Notes: a model not told the origin generated them from the sequence alone. DNA of 33,476 bases from Kribbella caucasensis (GCF_004361855.1 NZ_SNWQ01000044.1:1-33476), one strand, 5' to 3'. Counted from the first letter of the stretch, positions 1-7,939 are shown. Numbers and translations: made by a program.

Positions 1-336
1 CTGCCGAACCGTCGCCGGGCCAAGACCGGACTGAACCGGGGCATTCTGGCCAACGGGTGGGGCGGCCTGGTGACCCGGCTGGGGCACAAGGCCGCAGGCC
101 GGGTGGAGAAGGTGAATCCTGCGTACACGTCGCAGACCTGTAGCGTCTGTGGGCACTGCGCACCGGAGAACCGCGAGAGCCAAGCGGTGTTCCGGTGCGC
201 AGCCTGCGGACATCAGGCGAACGCGGACGTGAACGCGGCAGTGAACATCGCGGCCGGACGGGCCGTCAGCGCACGCCGAGAGACGCCACCACAGGTCTCG
301 CCGAAGCGTGAACCTCAACACGCTACCTCCACGTAG
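1..336 (+). CDS. tnpB: TnpB RNA-guided nuclease, C-terminal part (5' truncated by window)
   Basis: The frame is open from base 1 to a TAG stop at 334-336, giving about 111 residues. It contains the diagnostic C-terminal TnpB features: a four-cysteine zinc finger (CSVCGH, then CAACGH about 18 residues later) and the final RuvC motif ADVNAAVNI with its catalytic Asp and downstream Asn residues. TnpB proteins of IS200/IS605 elements are RNA-guided DNA endonucleases, ancestral to Cas12, that use an RNA made from the element's right end. The N-terminal wedge/REC part and the first two RuvC motifs lie outside the window. The 3' end of the gene probably overlaps the omega-RNA. Confidence 0.92.
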   Translation: MPNRRRAKTGLNRGILANGWGGLVTRLGHKAAGRVEKVNPAYTSQTCSVCGHCAPENRESQAVFRCAACGHQANADVNAAVNIAAGRAVSARRETPPQVSPKREPQHATST

Positions 337-376
337 TGGTTGGAATCCCCGTGCTCCAGGACGGGGAGGACGTCAA
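237..376 (+). ncRNA. Probable TnpB omega (right-end) RNA scaffold
   Basis: In studied IS200/IS605 elements the guide RNA is transcribed from the end of tnpB through the right end, and the guide is the first roughly 16-20 nt of flanking DNA. The terminal hairpin at 347-366 and the GTCAA end at 372-376 fit this. The 5' limit given is a guess. The guide would begin at 377 with GCCTCGGTGTCACCC, which is antisense sequence of the ROK kinase 3' end. No transcript evidence is available from sequence alone. Confidence 0.45.
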
Positions 377-1539
377 GCCTCGGTGTCACCCTTGAGCTCG
401 GCGGGTTCCTTGAGCTCGAACTCGGTGGGCTCCTTCAACGACTCCGGCTCAGGCACCCGCATGCCAGTACGCCGGCCGGCCGTCTTCCGGGCTACTCGCT
501 CCAACCGGGCCGAACGACCACTGCGGGCCGCGGTCTTCGCCGTCACCGCGGACGTCTTGACCCGGACCCGGCGCAACCAGGTCGCCTCTTCACGCGCCAG
601 GTCAGCCGCGCCGACCAACCCAGCCTCGGGACCGAGCACAGCACGAACGATCCGCGCCTCCGGACGGAACCCACGACCGGTCAACGTCCGCTTGAACGCC
701 TCCCGGGCCGGTGCCAGCAGCAACTCCCCAGCATCCGAGACGCCGCCACCGATCACGAACGTCCCCGGGTCGAGCGCGGCAGCGAGGTTCGCCAGGCCGA
801 TGCCGAGCCAGCGGCCGACGTCCTCGAGCAGCTCGACCGCGACCGGGTCGCCGTCCTTCGCCAGCTCGGTGACCATCGGGCCGTTGATGTTGCGCGGGTC
901 GCCGTCGGCCCGCCGGAGCAGGTTGTGCGCGACCGGCGAACCGGACAGGGCCAGCTCGCGCGCCTCGCGGGTCAGCGCGTTGCCCGACGCGTACTGCTCC
1001 CAGCAGCCGCGGTTACCGCACTCGCACCGATGCCCGCCCGGCACCACCTGCATGTGCCCGAACTCGCCCGCGATGCCGAACTTGCCGCGCTGCAGAGCCC
1101 CGTCGTTGAGGATCGCGCCGCCGATTCCGGTGCCGAGGGTGACGCAGACCAGGTGACTCTCGCCCTGCCCACCACCGAACCGCCACTCCGACCAGGCAGC
1201 CGCGTTCGCGTCGTTCTCCACCACCACCGGCAGGCCCAGCCGACGCTCGACCGCGTCCCGGAGCGGCTCGTGCCGCCAGGCGAGGTGTGGCGCGAACAGC
1301 ACCGACGACCTGGTCCCATCGACGAATCCGGCGGCGCCGATGCCGACCGCGATCACGTCATGCCGTGACTCCAGATCGCGGACGGTCTCCGCGATCGCGT
1401 CCTCGGTCTCCTTCGGGTCCTTCGTCGGGGTGTCCCGGCGCAACCGGTCCAGGATGTTGCCCTCCGGGTCCACCACGCCGGCGGCCACCTTGGTCCCGCC
1501 GATGTCGATCCCGATCGTCAACGCCTGTGTCAGAGCCAT
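373..1539 (-). CDS. ROK-family glucokinase-like sugar kinase with basic C-terminal extension
   Basis: 388 residues. The N-terminus has the ATP phosphate motif DIGGTK (residues 12-17). It is followed by the sugar-binding ENDANAAAW segment, the GTGIGGA motif and the ROK zinc motif CECGNRGCWEQYASG. This family phosphorylates glucose or related sugars with ATP (some with polyphosphate) in the cytoplasm, and in Streptomyces GlkA also takes part in carbon-catabolite control. The ROK fold ends near residue 320. The remaining roughly 65 residues are Lys/Arg/Ala-rich and then contain a twice-repeated LKEP motif, unlike the paralogue upstream. The start is supported by GAGGAGGAG eight bases before the ATG. 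The gene is last in a minus-strand operon. Its TGA (373-375) lies within the TCAA end of the IS element, so the natural C-terminus may have been altered by insertion. Confidence 0.9.
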   Translation of the reverse strand: MALTQALTIGIDIGGTKVAAGVVDPEGNILDRLRRDTPTKDPKETEDAIAETVRDLESRHDVIAVGIGAAGFVDGTRSSVLFAPHLAWRHEPLRDAVERRLGLPVVVENDANAAAWSEWRFGGGQGESHLVCVTLGTGIGGAILNDGALQRGKFGIAGEFGHMQVVPGGHRCECGNRGCWEQYASGNALTREARELALSGSPVAHNLLRRADGDPRNINGPMVTELAKDGDPVAVELLEDVGRWLGIGLANLAAALDPGTFVIGGGVSDAGELLLAPAREAFKRTLTGRGFRPEARIVRAVLGPEAGLVGAADLAREEATWLRRVRVKTSAVTAKTAARSGRSARLERVARKTAGRRTGMRVPEPESLKEPTEFELKEPAELKGDTEA

Positions 1540-1606
1540 CGCACGCTCCTCCTCGCCGTTCCCCCGGAACCCCCTGCAGCAGCTCCCAGCCTACGAGACC
1601 GCCTGC

Positions 1607-2566
1607 TCACCTGGCCGACTCGCGCCTGCGGGCCAGGTCGGCGGCGCCGATGATGCCGGCGTCGTTGCCGAGCTCGGCCAGCCCGAAGGACGGGTGCGGG
1701 CGGTTCGACCGGGCCGGCAGGTTCTTCTCGAACGCGACCTGGGCCGACTTCACCAGCAACTGCTTGGCCGCGCTCACCCCACCGCCGATCACGATCGTGC
1801 TCGGGTCGAACAGGGTCGCGATACTCGCCAGCCCCTCGCCCAGCCAGCGACCGAGATCGTCCAGCAGCTCGACCGCACACGGATCGCCCGCAGCCGCGGC
1901 CTTCGTGATCATCGGCCCGCTCAGCTCCGAGGAATCCGTGATCCCGCACACGCTCAGCATCTGCGCCGCCGCCAGCGAACCCGACTCGGCCAGCGCCCGC
2001 CCCTCCCGGACCAGGGCACTCCCCGACGCGTACTGCTCCCAGCACCCGCGCGCACCGCAACCACACCGATGCCCACCCGGTACGACGCGCATGTGGCCGA
2101 GCTCGGCGGCAACACCATGCGCACCACGGAGCAACTCGCCATCGATCACGACGCCACCGCCGATCCCGGTGCCGACCGTCAGGCAGACCATGTGCTCGAC
2201 GTCCTTGGCCGCGCCGAACGCGAACTCACCCCAGGCAGCCGCGTTCGCGTCGTTCTCCACCACGACCGGGACCCCGAGCGCCGCGCCGACGCGTTCGCCG
2301 AGTGGTTCGTCCCGCCAGGCGAGGTTCGGCGCGAACAGCACCGTCGACCGGTCCGCGGAGACGAACCCGGCGGCGCCGATCCCGACCGCCTCGACCTTGT
2401 GCTCCGCGATCAGCTCGGCGGCCGCGTCGATGATCGCCTGCGCGGTCTCGTCGACCGAAGTCGCCGGGGTGTCGCGATGTGACCGGGCCCCGATCTTGCC
2501 GTCGGCACCGACCACACCGGCCGCGATCTTGGTCCCGCCGACATCGATGCCGATGCTCAGTCCCAT
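1607..2566 (-). CDS. glkA: ROK-family glucokinase
   Basis: 319 residues, the usual family length. Motifs seen are DVGGTK near the N-terminus, VVVENDANAAAW, GTGIGGG and the zinc motif CGCGARGCWEQYASG. It should phosphorylate glucose to glucose-6-phosphate with ATP. The ATG overlaps the end of the upstream gene by 10 bases, and a GAGGA sits nine bases before it, so translation is probably coupled. The adjacent downstream ROK gene is similar along its whole core, which suggests tandem duplication. The neighbourhood (ArsA, SRPBCC, small Cys protein, then ROK kinase) resembles that of glkA in Streptomyces, as I recall it, so this copy is the better glkA candidate. The substrate is inferred from family, not shown. 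Confidence 0.9.
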   Translation of the reverse strand: MGLSIGIDVGGTKIAAGVVGADGKIGARSHRDTPATSVDETAQAIIDAAAELIAEHKVEAVGIGAAGFVSADRSTVLFAPNLAWRDEPLGERVGAALGVPVVVENDANAAAWGEFAFGAAKDVEHMVCLTVGTGIGGGVVIDGELLRGAHGVAAELGHMRVVPGGHRCGCGARGCWEQYASGSALVREGRALAESGSLAAAQMLSVCGITDSSELSGPMITKAAAAGDPCAVELLDDLGRWLGEGLASIATLFDPSTIVIGGGVSAAKQLLVKSAQVAFEKNLPARSNRPHPSFGLAELGNDAGIIGAADLARRRESAR

Positions 2567-2982
2567 GGTTCGGGGTCCTCACTCACGTCGATCCGGTCCA
2601 CCGAGGACCGAGCTGGGCCGTCCTTGTCCTGCTGAGCCTTGTCCTGAACCCGCGCTTCAGCATCCACCCGAGCCTGCCGGGCCGCCTCCGCCGCAGCCTC
2701 CAGCAACGATCGCACCGACCCCAGCACCCCGGCCGCGGCCGCCGACAGATGCTCGATCGTCTCCGGGCTCGTGTTCCGCACCCGATGGATCAGCTGACAG
2801 ACCGGACACCACTGACAATCCGGCCCCAGCGAATGCTCATGCTTCTCACCAGCCGGTACTTCGTCCGGCTGCTCGTGCGGCTTCTCACCAGCCGGCTCGC
2901 CTTGGGTGTGCGTCGCCTGCTGGAGGACGGCGAAGAGTTTGGCGGCCTCCTCGGCCACCGACCCCACGGACTCCTTGCTCAC
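2557..2982 (-). CDS. Conserved actinobacterial hypothetical protein with CxWCPVC motif (DUF5304-like)
   Basis: 141 residues. A short N-terminal helix is followed by a charged linker with two AGEK-type repeats, then PDCQWCPVCQLIHRVR, a Cys-x2-Cys-x2-Cys cluster that could bind metal. After this comes a long Ala-rich helix (ETIEHLSAAAAGVLGSVRSLLEAA) and an acidic tail. The GTG start forms a GTGA overlap with the ArsA stop codon, and the stop overlaps the glucokinase start by 10 bases, so it belongs to a tightly coupled operon. The function is unknown. I recall proteins of this type at this position in Streptomyces (DUF5304), but the assignment is from memory. Confidence 0.8.
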   Translation of the reverse strand: MSKESVGSVAEEAAKLFAVLQQATHTQGEPAGEKPHEQPDEVPAGEKHEHSLGPDCQWCPVCQLIHRVRNTSPETIEHLSAAAAGVLGSVRSLLEAAAEAARQARVDAEARVQDKAQQDKDGPARSSVDRIDVSEDPEPWD

Positions 2983-4232
2983 CTGCTGCCCTCCGTCATC
3001 GCGGCCCGTTGCAGATCAAGTTCCGGCACGGCCGCACCGAACCGCGCGGCCGGCTCCCGCGGCGCGAACCGCACCTGCAGCCGCCCCTCGTCCAGCCGGG
3101 CCCCGGCGACCACACCTCGCGCCAGCGCCCCCGGCAACGGGATCACCCGCCGGTACGACCCGACTGTGATGATCAGCTCGTCCCCATGCCGCGCCAGCTC
3201 CAGATCGGCGGCGGATGCCAACGGCAACGGCAACGTCAGCGTGTACGTCCGCCCGTCGGTGTCGATATGCCGATCGACCAGCAACGACGTCGCGTCCGAG
3301 GCCCGCGCGAACGGGTCGTCCCCGCCGTACATCTCCACCGCGAACGCGGCCAGCTCCTCCACCCCGACCGGCTCACACGCCCGGTACGGCGATTCCCAGA
3401 TCGGCAGCGGGCCGAACGAGTCCGCCACATCCTCCAGGATCCCCCGCTGCGCCGCGACCCACTGTCGCCGCCAGTTGTCGGCCCCGGCCGCCGGGAACAC
3501 CCTGTTCGCGACCACACCGTCCACGCGGTACCCGTACAGCGACAAGGTCGTCAGCGATCGCCGCGCCTCGGCGACGACCACGGCTTCCGGGGTCAGCACC
3601 AGCCGCACGGACGCGTCCGGCCCGGTCAGCAGCGCCCGGATGTCGGCCAGGTCGCGCTGCAGACGGCGCAACGCGTCGAACACCGTGTCGTCCGGCATCG
3701 GCAGCCCCGACGCCTTGCCGAGCAGCGGCCGGAACGTACGGACCACCTTGCGCTCGGCGTTGAAGATGCGGTCCATGTACCAGCTCAGTGCCTCCGGCAA
3801 CGCGAGCAGCCGCAGCGTCTCGGCGGTCGGCGCGCAGTCGACCACGATCACGTCCCACCGGCCAGAACGGACGTGGTCGCGCACCTCGAGCAGCGCGAGC
3901 ACCTCCTCGGCGCCGGGCAGCACGGTCAGCTCCTCGGCCTCGATCGGGTCGACGCCGACCACCTGCAGCACCGACCGCAGGTACGCCTGGATGTCACCCC
4001 AGGACCGCTCGAACCGGCGCTGCGTGTCGATCTGCTGGACGAACAGCAGATCGTCGATCTCAGTCGGCTCCTGACCCACCTCGCTGTCGAACGCGTCCGA
4101 CAGCGAGTGCGCGGCATCGGTCGACAGCACCAGCGTGCGCAGCCCGCGCAGCGCGGCCAGCGTGGCAGTGCCGGCCGCGGAGGTGGTCTTCCCCACGCCA
4201 CCTTTACCTGTGTACAGCAGAACCCGGGTCAC
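2979..4232 (-). CDS. ArsA/GET3-family ATPase with C-terminal Hsp20-like domain
   Basis: 417 residues. The N-terminus carries the deviant Walker A motif GKGGVGKTT (residues 9-17), the STDAAHS segment and VVDCAPTAETLRLL, which mark the ArsA/GET3 branch of SIMIBI ATPases. The last roughly 80 residues (TYTLTLPLPLASAADLELARHGDELIITVGSYRR) resemble the alpha-crystallin-like domain found at the end of many bacterial ArsA homologues. Such proteins couple ATP hydrolysis to handling of a protein or ligand client. No arsenic genes are nearby, so an arsenite role is unlikely. It starts with GTG three bases after the SRPBCC stop and ends overlapping the next gene by four bases. It corresponds in position to Rv2184c-type genes of mycobacteria. 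Confidence 0.88.
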   Translation of the reverse strand: MTRVLLYTGKGGVGKTTSAAGTATLAALRGLRTLVLSTDAAHSLSDAFDSEVGQEPTEIDDLLFVQQIDTQRRFERSWGDIQAYLRSVLQVVGVDPIEAEELTVLPGAEEVLALLEVRDHVRSGRWDVIVVDCAPTAETLRLLALPEALSWYMDRIFNAERKVVRTFRPLLGKASGLPMPDDTVFDALRRLQRDLADIRALLTGPDASVRLVLTPEAVVVAEARRSLTTLSLYGYRVDGVVANRVFPAAGADNWRRQWVAAQRGILEDVADSFGPLPIWESPYRACEPVGVEELAAFAVEMYGGDDPFARASDATSLLVDRHIDTDGRTYTLTLPLPLASAADLELARHGDELIITVGSYRRVIPLPGALARGVVAGARLDEGRLQVRFAPREPAARFGAAVPELDLQRAAMTEGSR

Positions 4233-4235
4233 GAA

Positions 4236-5105
4236 TCAGGACTCGACGCGCTTCTTGAGCCCCTTCAGGGCTGTGTCGATGATGACCTTCTCGGCCTTGC
4301 GCTTGAGCATGCCGATCATCGGGATCGCCACGTCCACCGCCAGCCGGTACGTCACTTCCGTCTGCCCATCGCCGACGTCCCGCAGTACATAGGCACCGTC
4401 CATCCCCTTCACCATCTTGGCCCGCACCAGCGACCAGGTGACCTCGTTGCGGGACCAGACGTAGTCCAGCGTGTACTCGTCCGAGATCGCCCCCGCGTCC
4501 ACCTTGAACCGGACCTGTTTCGGCCGGCCGGCCTCGTCGGTCGACAGCACCTCGGTCTCCCGCATCGAGTCGGCCCATTCCGGGTACGCCTCGAAGTCCG
4601 CGATCACCGCCATGATCGCCTTCGGGGGCGCGTTCACGACGATGGTCGAGGTGGTCTGCTCTGCCATCGAATCACCTCTCCGCTGCCGAGACGTTTGCTG
4701 TGCTGCCGGTGAGACTATCGCGGGTTCCCAGCCGGATCTGCGCTCGCCCGCCGCGCGGCCCCGCTCGACCTCGTCCTTGAACCGCCAGATGTTGTCCCGG
4801 TACCGCGCGACGTACGACTCCTGCAGCCTGCGCAACCGCCGCGGGCCGGTACTCCGGACGGGGTCGACACGCAGGTACCAGTGCACCACCACTCCGTCGC
4901 GAACCTGCTCGAGCCACCACTCCGCCGTACCGATCGCCGCGCCGGTGACGGTCCACCGGACCCCCTCCGGACCACGGCGCTCGTACGGGGTGAGGACCAG
5001 TTCCGGCCACCACTCGCGCCAGAGGGTGTCCAGGCCGAGCCGCTCGGCGACGTAGGCTGGATCAGCAACGACCAAGTCGTCGCAACTGATGTCGAGCGAT
5101 GGCAT
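4236..5105 (-). CDS. Tandem SRPBCC (START-like) protein, apparent in-frame fusion of two genes
   Basis: 289 residues from the ATG at 5105. A GTG at 5129 is an alternative start, but AGGGA lies nine bases before the ATG. Residues 1 to about 125 form one polyketide-cyclase/SRPBCC-type domain (WRTWWP-like motif WREWWPEL, RWTVTG, VHWYLRVDP). Residues 147-289 form a second SRPBCC domain beginning MAEQTTSTIVV. These domains bind hydrophobic ligands in a helix-grip pocket. In mycobacteria the corresponding proteins are, as I recall, two separate genes (Rv2186c and Rv2185c types). Here no stop separates them, yet the second has its own GGAGAGGTGA site and ATG at 4667. Both a fused and a short 143-residue product are therefore possible. 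It precedes the ArsA gene by three bases. Confidence 0.8.
   Translation of the reverse strand: MPSLDISCDDLVVADPAYVAERLGLDTLWREWWPELVLTPYERRGPEGVRWTVTGAAIGTAEWWLEQVRDGVVVHWYLRVDPVRSTGPRRLRRLQESYVARYRDNIWRFKDEVERGRAAGERRSGWEPAIVSPAAQQTSRQRRGDSMAEQTTSTIVVNAPPKAIMAVIADFEAYPEWADSMRETEVLSTDEAGRPKQVRFKVDAGAISDEYTLDYVWSRNEVTWSLVRAKMVKGMDGAYVLRDVGDGQTEVTYRLAVDVAIPMIGMLKRKAEKVIIDTALKGLKKRVES
4665..4681 (-). promoter_or_regulatory. Internal ribosome-binding site and ATG for the second SRPBCC domain
   Basis: On the minus strand GGAGAGGTGATTCG precedes ATG at 4667-4665. The Shine-Dalgarno match is better than that of the upstream start and is placed to begin a 143-residue SRPBCC protein exactly at its domain border. 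Confidence 0.7.
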
Positions 5106-5206
5106 GTGCAGAATTTCCCTGGGTCGCACTAAATCTGGCTACTTGTGGGTAAGGAACTGTAGCGTGCGCCGGAGTCGACGAACGTGACCCGACTGAGGAG
5201 ACGTGG

Positions 5207-6997
5207 ATGCGTGAGTACACCGTTCCAGCCGTGATCGAGCTGCCGACGACCGGCGGGCTGAGCGACGCCGTGTGGGCGAACGCGTCATCTCATCCTGACA
5301 CCGCCGTGTTCAGCCGGCGAACCGACGGCGGCTGGCTCGACATCACGGCGGCGGAGTTCGCCCGTCAGGTGACCGGGGTGGCGAAGGGCCTGATCGCGGC
5401 CGGCGTGCAGCACGGTGACCGGGTCGCCCTGCTCAGCCCGACGCGGTACGAGTGGACCCTGATCGACTACGCGATCTGGAGCATCGGCGCCGTCACGGTG
5501 CCGATCTACGAGACCTCTTCGTCGTCCCAGATCCAGTGGATCCTGACCGACTCCGAGGCCGTCGTCGCCATCGTCGAGAACGCCGCGCACGGCGCCGTGG
5601 TGGAGTCCGCCCGCGCCGACGCCCCGTCTCTGCAGGAGGTCTGGCAGATCGAGTCGGGCGCCGTCGACGAGCTCACCGTGCTCGGCCAGCAGGTCACCGA
5701 CGCCGAGTTCGACAAGCGCCGTACGGCGGTGACGCCGGCCGACCTGGCGACGCTGATCTACACATCGGGTACCACCGGGCGGCCGAAGGGCTGCAAGATC
5801 AGCCACGCGAACTTCCTCGACGAGCTCGGCTCCGCCGTGAAGATGCTGCCCAACCTGTTCAACCTGAACGGTGCGTCCACGCTGCTGTTCCTGCCGCTGT
5901 CCCACGTGTTCGCCCGGATCATCCAGGTCGGCTGCGTGATGATGCGGGTCCGGCTCGGCCACACCGCGGACGTGAAGAACCTGGTCGCCGACCTCGGCGG
6001 GTTCAAGCCGACCTTCATCCTCAGCGTGCCGCGGGTGTTCGAGAAGGTGTTCAACTCCGCCAGCCAGAAGGCGCACTCGGACGGCAAGGGCAAGATCTTC
6101 GACGCCGCGGCCGAGACCGCGATCGCCTACTCGCGGGCGCAGGACACGGGTGGCGCCGGGTTCGGCCTGAGGGCCAAGCACGCGCTGTTCGACCGGCTCG
6201 TCTACGCCAAGCTGCGCAACGTCCTCGGTGGCAAGGTCGACTACGCGATCTCCGGCGGCGCCCCGCTCGGCGAGCGGCTCGGCCACTTCTTCCGCGGCAT
6301 CGGCGTGCCGGTGCTGGAGGGCTACGGCCTGACCGAGACCACCGCCGCCGTGTCGGTCAACCTGCCCGACGACGTCCGCATCGGCACCGTCGGCCGGCCG
6401 CTGCCCGGTGTCACCGTCGGCGTGGCCGAGGACGGCGAGCTGTGCTTCAAGGGCGGCCAGGTGATGATCGGCTACTGGAAGAACGACGAGGCCACCGCGG
6501 CCGCGATCGACGCCGACGGCTGGTTCCGCACCGGCGACCTGGGCGAGTTCGACGCCGACGGATTCATCAAGATCACCGGCCGCAAGAAGGAGATCCTGGT
6601 CACGGCCGGCGGCAAGAACGTCGCCCCCACGGTGCTCGAGGACCGGATCCGCCAGCACCCCTTGGTCAGCCAGTGCATGGTGGTCGGCGACGGCAAACCC
6701 TTCATCGCGGCCCTGGTCACCCTCGACCCCGAAACCGTCGGTCCGTGGGCCCGCTCCCACGACAAGCCCGACGACATCAAGATCCTCAGCACCGACGCCG
6801 ACCTGATCGCCGAGATCCAGGCGGCGGTCGACGACGCCAACGCGAGCGTCTCCAAGGCCGAGGCGATCCGGAAGTTCACCGTCCTGCCCACCGACTGGAC
6901 CCAGGAGAACGGCGAACTCTCGCTCAAACTCTCCCTCCGCCGTCACATCGTGATGCAGAAGCACGAAGCCGACGTAGAAGCCCTCTACGCCAAGTAG
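5207..6997 (+). CDS. fadD15: Long-chain fatty-acid-CoA ligase (AMP-binding, FadD15-like)
   Basis: 596 residues, the normal length for this family. The AMP-binding P-loop LIYTSGTTGRPKG starts near residue 182. It is followed by GYGLTETTA (adenylate-binding), the GWFRTGDLG motif and the hinge/C-terminal GRKKEILVTAGGKNVAP. The enzyme activates fatty acids to acyl-adenylate and then acyl-CoA in the cytoplasm. The ATG is preceded by GAGGAG at 5195-5200. It is transcribed divergently from the SRPBCC/ArsA operon across about 100 bases, an arrangement I recall as conserved in actinobacteria. It marks the left edge of the probable accessory insertion, since the PimB-like gene normally found next to it lies 17 kb away. 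Confidence 0.92.
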   Translation: MREYTVPAVIELPTTGGLSDAVWANASSHPDTAVFSRRTDGGWLDITAAEFARQVTGVAKGLIAAGVQHGDRVALLSPTRYEWTLIDYAIWSIGAVTVPIYETSSSSQIQWILTDSEAVVAIVENAAHGAVVESARADAPSLQEVWQIESGAVDELTVLGQQVTDAEFDKRRTAVTPADLATLIYTSGTTGRPKGCKISHANFLDELGSAVKMLPNLFNLNGASTLLFLPLSHVFARIIQVGCVMMRVRLGHTADVKNLVADLGGFKPTFILSVPRVFEKVFNSASQKAHSDGKGKIFDAAAETAIAYSRAQDTGGAGFGLRAKHALFDRLVYAKLRNVLGGKVDYAISGGAPLGERLGHFFRGIGVPVLEGYGLTETTAAVSVNLPDDVRIGTVGRPLPGVTVGVAEDGELCFKGGQVMIGYWKNDEATAAAIDADGWFRTGDLGEFDADGFIKITGRKKEILVTAGGKNVAPTVLEDRIRQHPLVSQCMVVGDGKPFIAALVTLDPETVGPWARSHDKPDDIKILSTDADLIAEIQAAVDDANASVSKAEAIRKFTVLPTDWTQENGELSLKLSLRRHIVMQKHEADVEALYAK

Positions 6998-7043
6998 GCC
7001 TCACCCACCTCCCACCCCACGTCGGCCTCGGCGTCTTGCATTC

Positions 7044-7078
7044 CATAGCTTGCTATGTAAAACTCATAGCAAGCTATT
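7044..7078 (+). promoter_or_regulatory. Double palindromic operator of the MarR/DoxX operon
   Basis: Two near-identical elements, CATAGCTTGCTATG (7044-7057) and CATAGCAAGCTATT (7065-7078), each consist of the arms CATAGC/GCTATG around a 2-base core. Their centres are 21 bp apart, two helical turns, and they are inverted with respect to each other. They lie 15-49 bases before the marR start, in locally AT-rich DNA that should include the promoter. Autoregulation by the encoded MarR protein is the likely role. Confidence 0.75.
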
Positions 7079-7092
7079 GGATTGGATTCGAC

Positions 7093-7551
7093 ATGACCGA
7101 TGTGTTCTCACGCGAGGAGTCGCTGGGCTATCAGGTGAACCATCTCGCCCGCCTGCTCGCACAAGGCCTCGCCACCCGCATCGCGCCGTACGGCGTTGTC
7201 CCAGGGCAGTTCGCCCAGTTGCTCGCGCTGTTCGAACAAGACGGCCTGACGCAGCGCGAACTGTGCGACCGGGTCCAGATCGAGCAGGCCACGATGGCGA
7301 AAACCCTGCAGCGCATGCAGCGCGACGGCCTCGTCAACTGCGTTCCGGACCCGGACGACCGTCGACGGATCCGGGTCCACCTGACCGATCAGGCCCGAGC
7401 CGTCGAACACGACCTCATCGCCGCCGCCCGCTCGGTGAACGCCTCGGCCACGGCCGGGCTCACCGACGCGGAGACCGCCAACTACCTGAAACTGACAGCG
7501 CGGCTGATCCACAACCTCGAGGCCGGCGCTGAGGGAGGTGACCGTCCATGA
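7093..7551 (+). CDS. MarR-family transcriptional regulator
   Basis: 152 residues from the ATG at 7093. The frame stays open far upstream, but that part lies antiparallel-in-frame to fadD15 and is not coding. The winged helix-turn-helix is visible as LTQRELCDRVQIEQATMAKTLQRMQRDGLVNCVPDPDDRRRIRVHLT, with the wing residues DDRR typical of MarR. Flanking helices would form the dimer interface. MarR proteins usually repress themselves and an adjacent gene and respond to small phenolic or oxidative signals. The stop overlaps the DoxX-like gene start (ATGA at 7548-7551), so the two are co-expressed. The paired palindromes just upstream are the probable binding site. The inducer is unknown. Confidence 0.9.
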   Translation: MTDVFSREESLGYQVNHLARLLAQGLATRIAPYGVVPGQFAQLLALFEQDGLTQRELCDRVQIEQATMAKTLQRMQRDGLVNCVPDPDDRRRIRVHLTDQARAVEHDLIAAARSVNASATAGLTDAETANYLKLTARLIHNLEAGAEGGDRP

Positions 7552-7925
7552 ACGTCGTCCTGTGGATCATCGCGAGCCTGCTCGCCGCCGTGTTCCTGGC
7601 CAACGGCCTGCTGAAACTCGCCCAACCGAAGGAGAAACTCGCCGCCTCGGCGATGACCCGCTGGGCGGAGGACTTCTCCCCCAACGCCATCAAGGCCATG
7701 GGCACCCTGCAGGTCGCCGCCGCAATCGGCCTCACTCTCCCGGCCCTACTCGACATCGCACCGGTCTTCGTACCGCTCGCCGCCCTGGGCCTGGCCGCGA
7801 TGATGATCGGCGCCGCAATCGTCCACACCCGCCGCCACGAGCTTCCGATGCTCGCACCCAACCTCGCGCTGGCCGCCCTCGCGGCAACCGTCGCCTGGGC
7901 CCGCTTCGGCCCCTACGCCTTCTAG
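7548..7925 (+). CDS. DoxX-like small membrane protein
   Basis: 125 residues with four predicted membrane helices: residues about 3-20, 48-65, 70-90 and 100-120. The pattern LANGLLKLAQPKEKL at the first loop and MGTLQVAAAIGLTLP in the second helix are typical of the DoxX_2 group. DoxX-type proteins are small integral membrane proteins of mostly unclear function, some tied to redox or detoxification systems. Translational coupling to the MarR gene suggests it is the main target of that regulator. Nothing in the sequence identifies a substrate. Confidence 0.82.
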   Translation: MNVVLWIIASLLAAVFLANGLLKLAQPKEKLAASAMTRWAEDFSPNAIKAMGTLQVAAAIGLTLPALLDIAPVFVPLAALGLAAMMIGAAIVHTRRHELPMLAPNLALAALAATVAWARFGPYAF

Positions 7926-7939
7926 CCAATTTCCGGCGA

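Larger units (their letters stand above)
1..376 (+). mobile_element. Right end of an IS200/IS605 (IS1341-like) element
   Basis: This holds the 3' part of tnpB and the downstream right end. The right end shows a subterminal hairpin (CCCCGT at 347-352 pairing with ACGGGG at 361-366) followed by GGACGTCAA. In this superfamily the right end commonly carries such a hairpin and ends in a TCAA-like tetranucleotide, so I place the element boundary after position 376. The left end and any tnpA lie outside the window, so transposition competence cannot be judged. TnpA-type elements leave no target duplication, and none is seen here. The boundary falls on the stop codon of the neighbouring ROK kinase gene. 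Confidence 0.75.

Noticed and set aside
2979..4232. Arsenic resistance function for the ArsA-type ATPase
   Set aside because: There is no arsB, arsC, arsD or arsR nearby, and the protein has a single ATPase domain with an Hsp20-like tail, typical of non-arsenic homologues in this conserved locus.
1287..4712. Very long plus-strand open frame (over 1100 codons) opposite the kinase/ArsA operon
   Set aside because: It is an antisense shadow caused by high GC. Its translation is low-complexity Pro/Arg/Ser, while the minus strand encodes recognised ROK and ArsA proteins with ribosome sites.
5452..7092. Plus-strand open frame running through fadD15 into marR
   Set aside because: Only the part from 7093 has MarR features. 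The upstream part is an Arg-rich frame shadow of fadD15.
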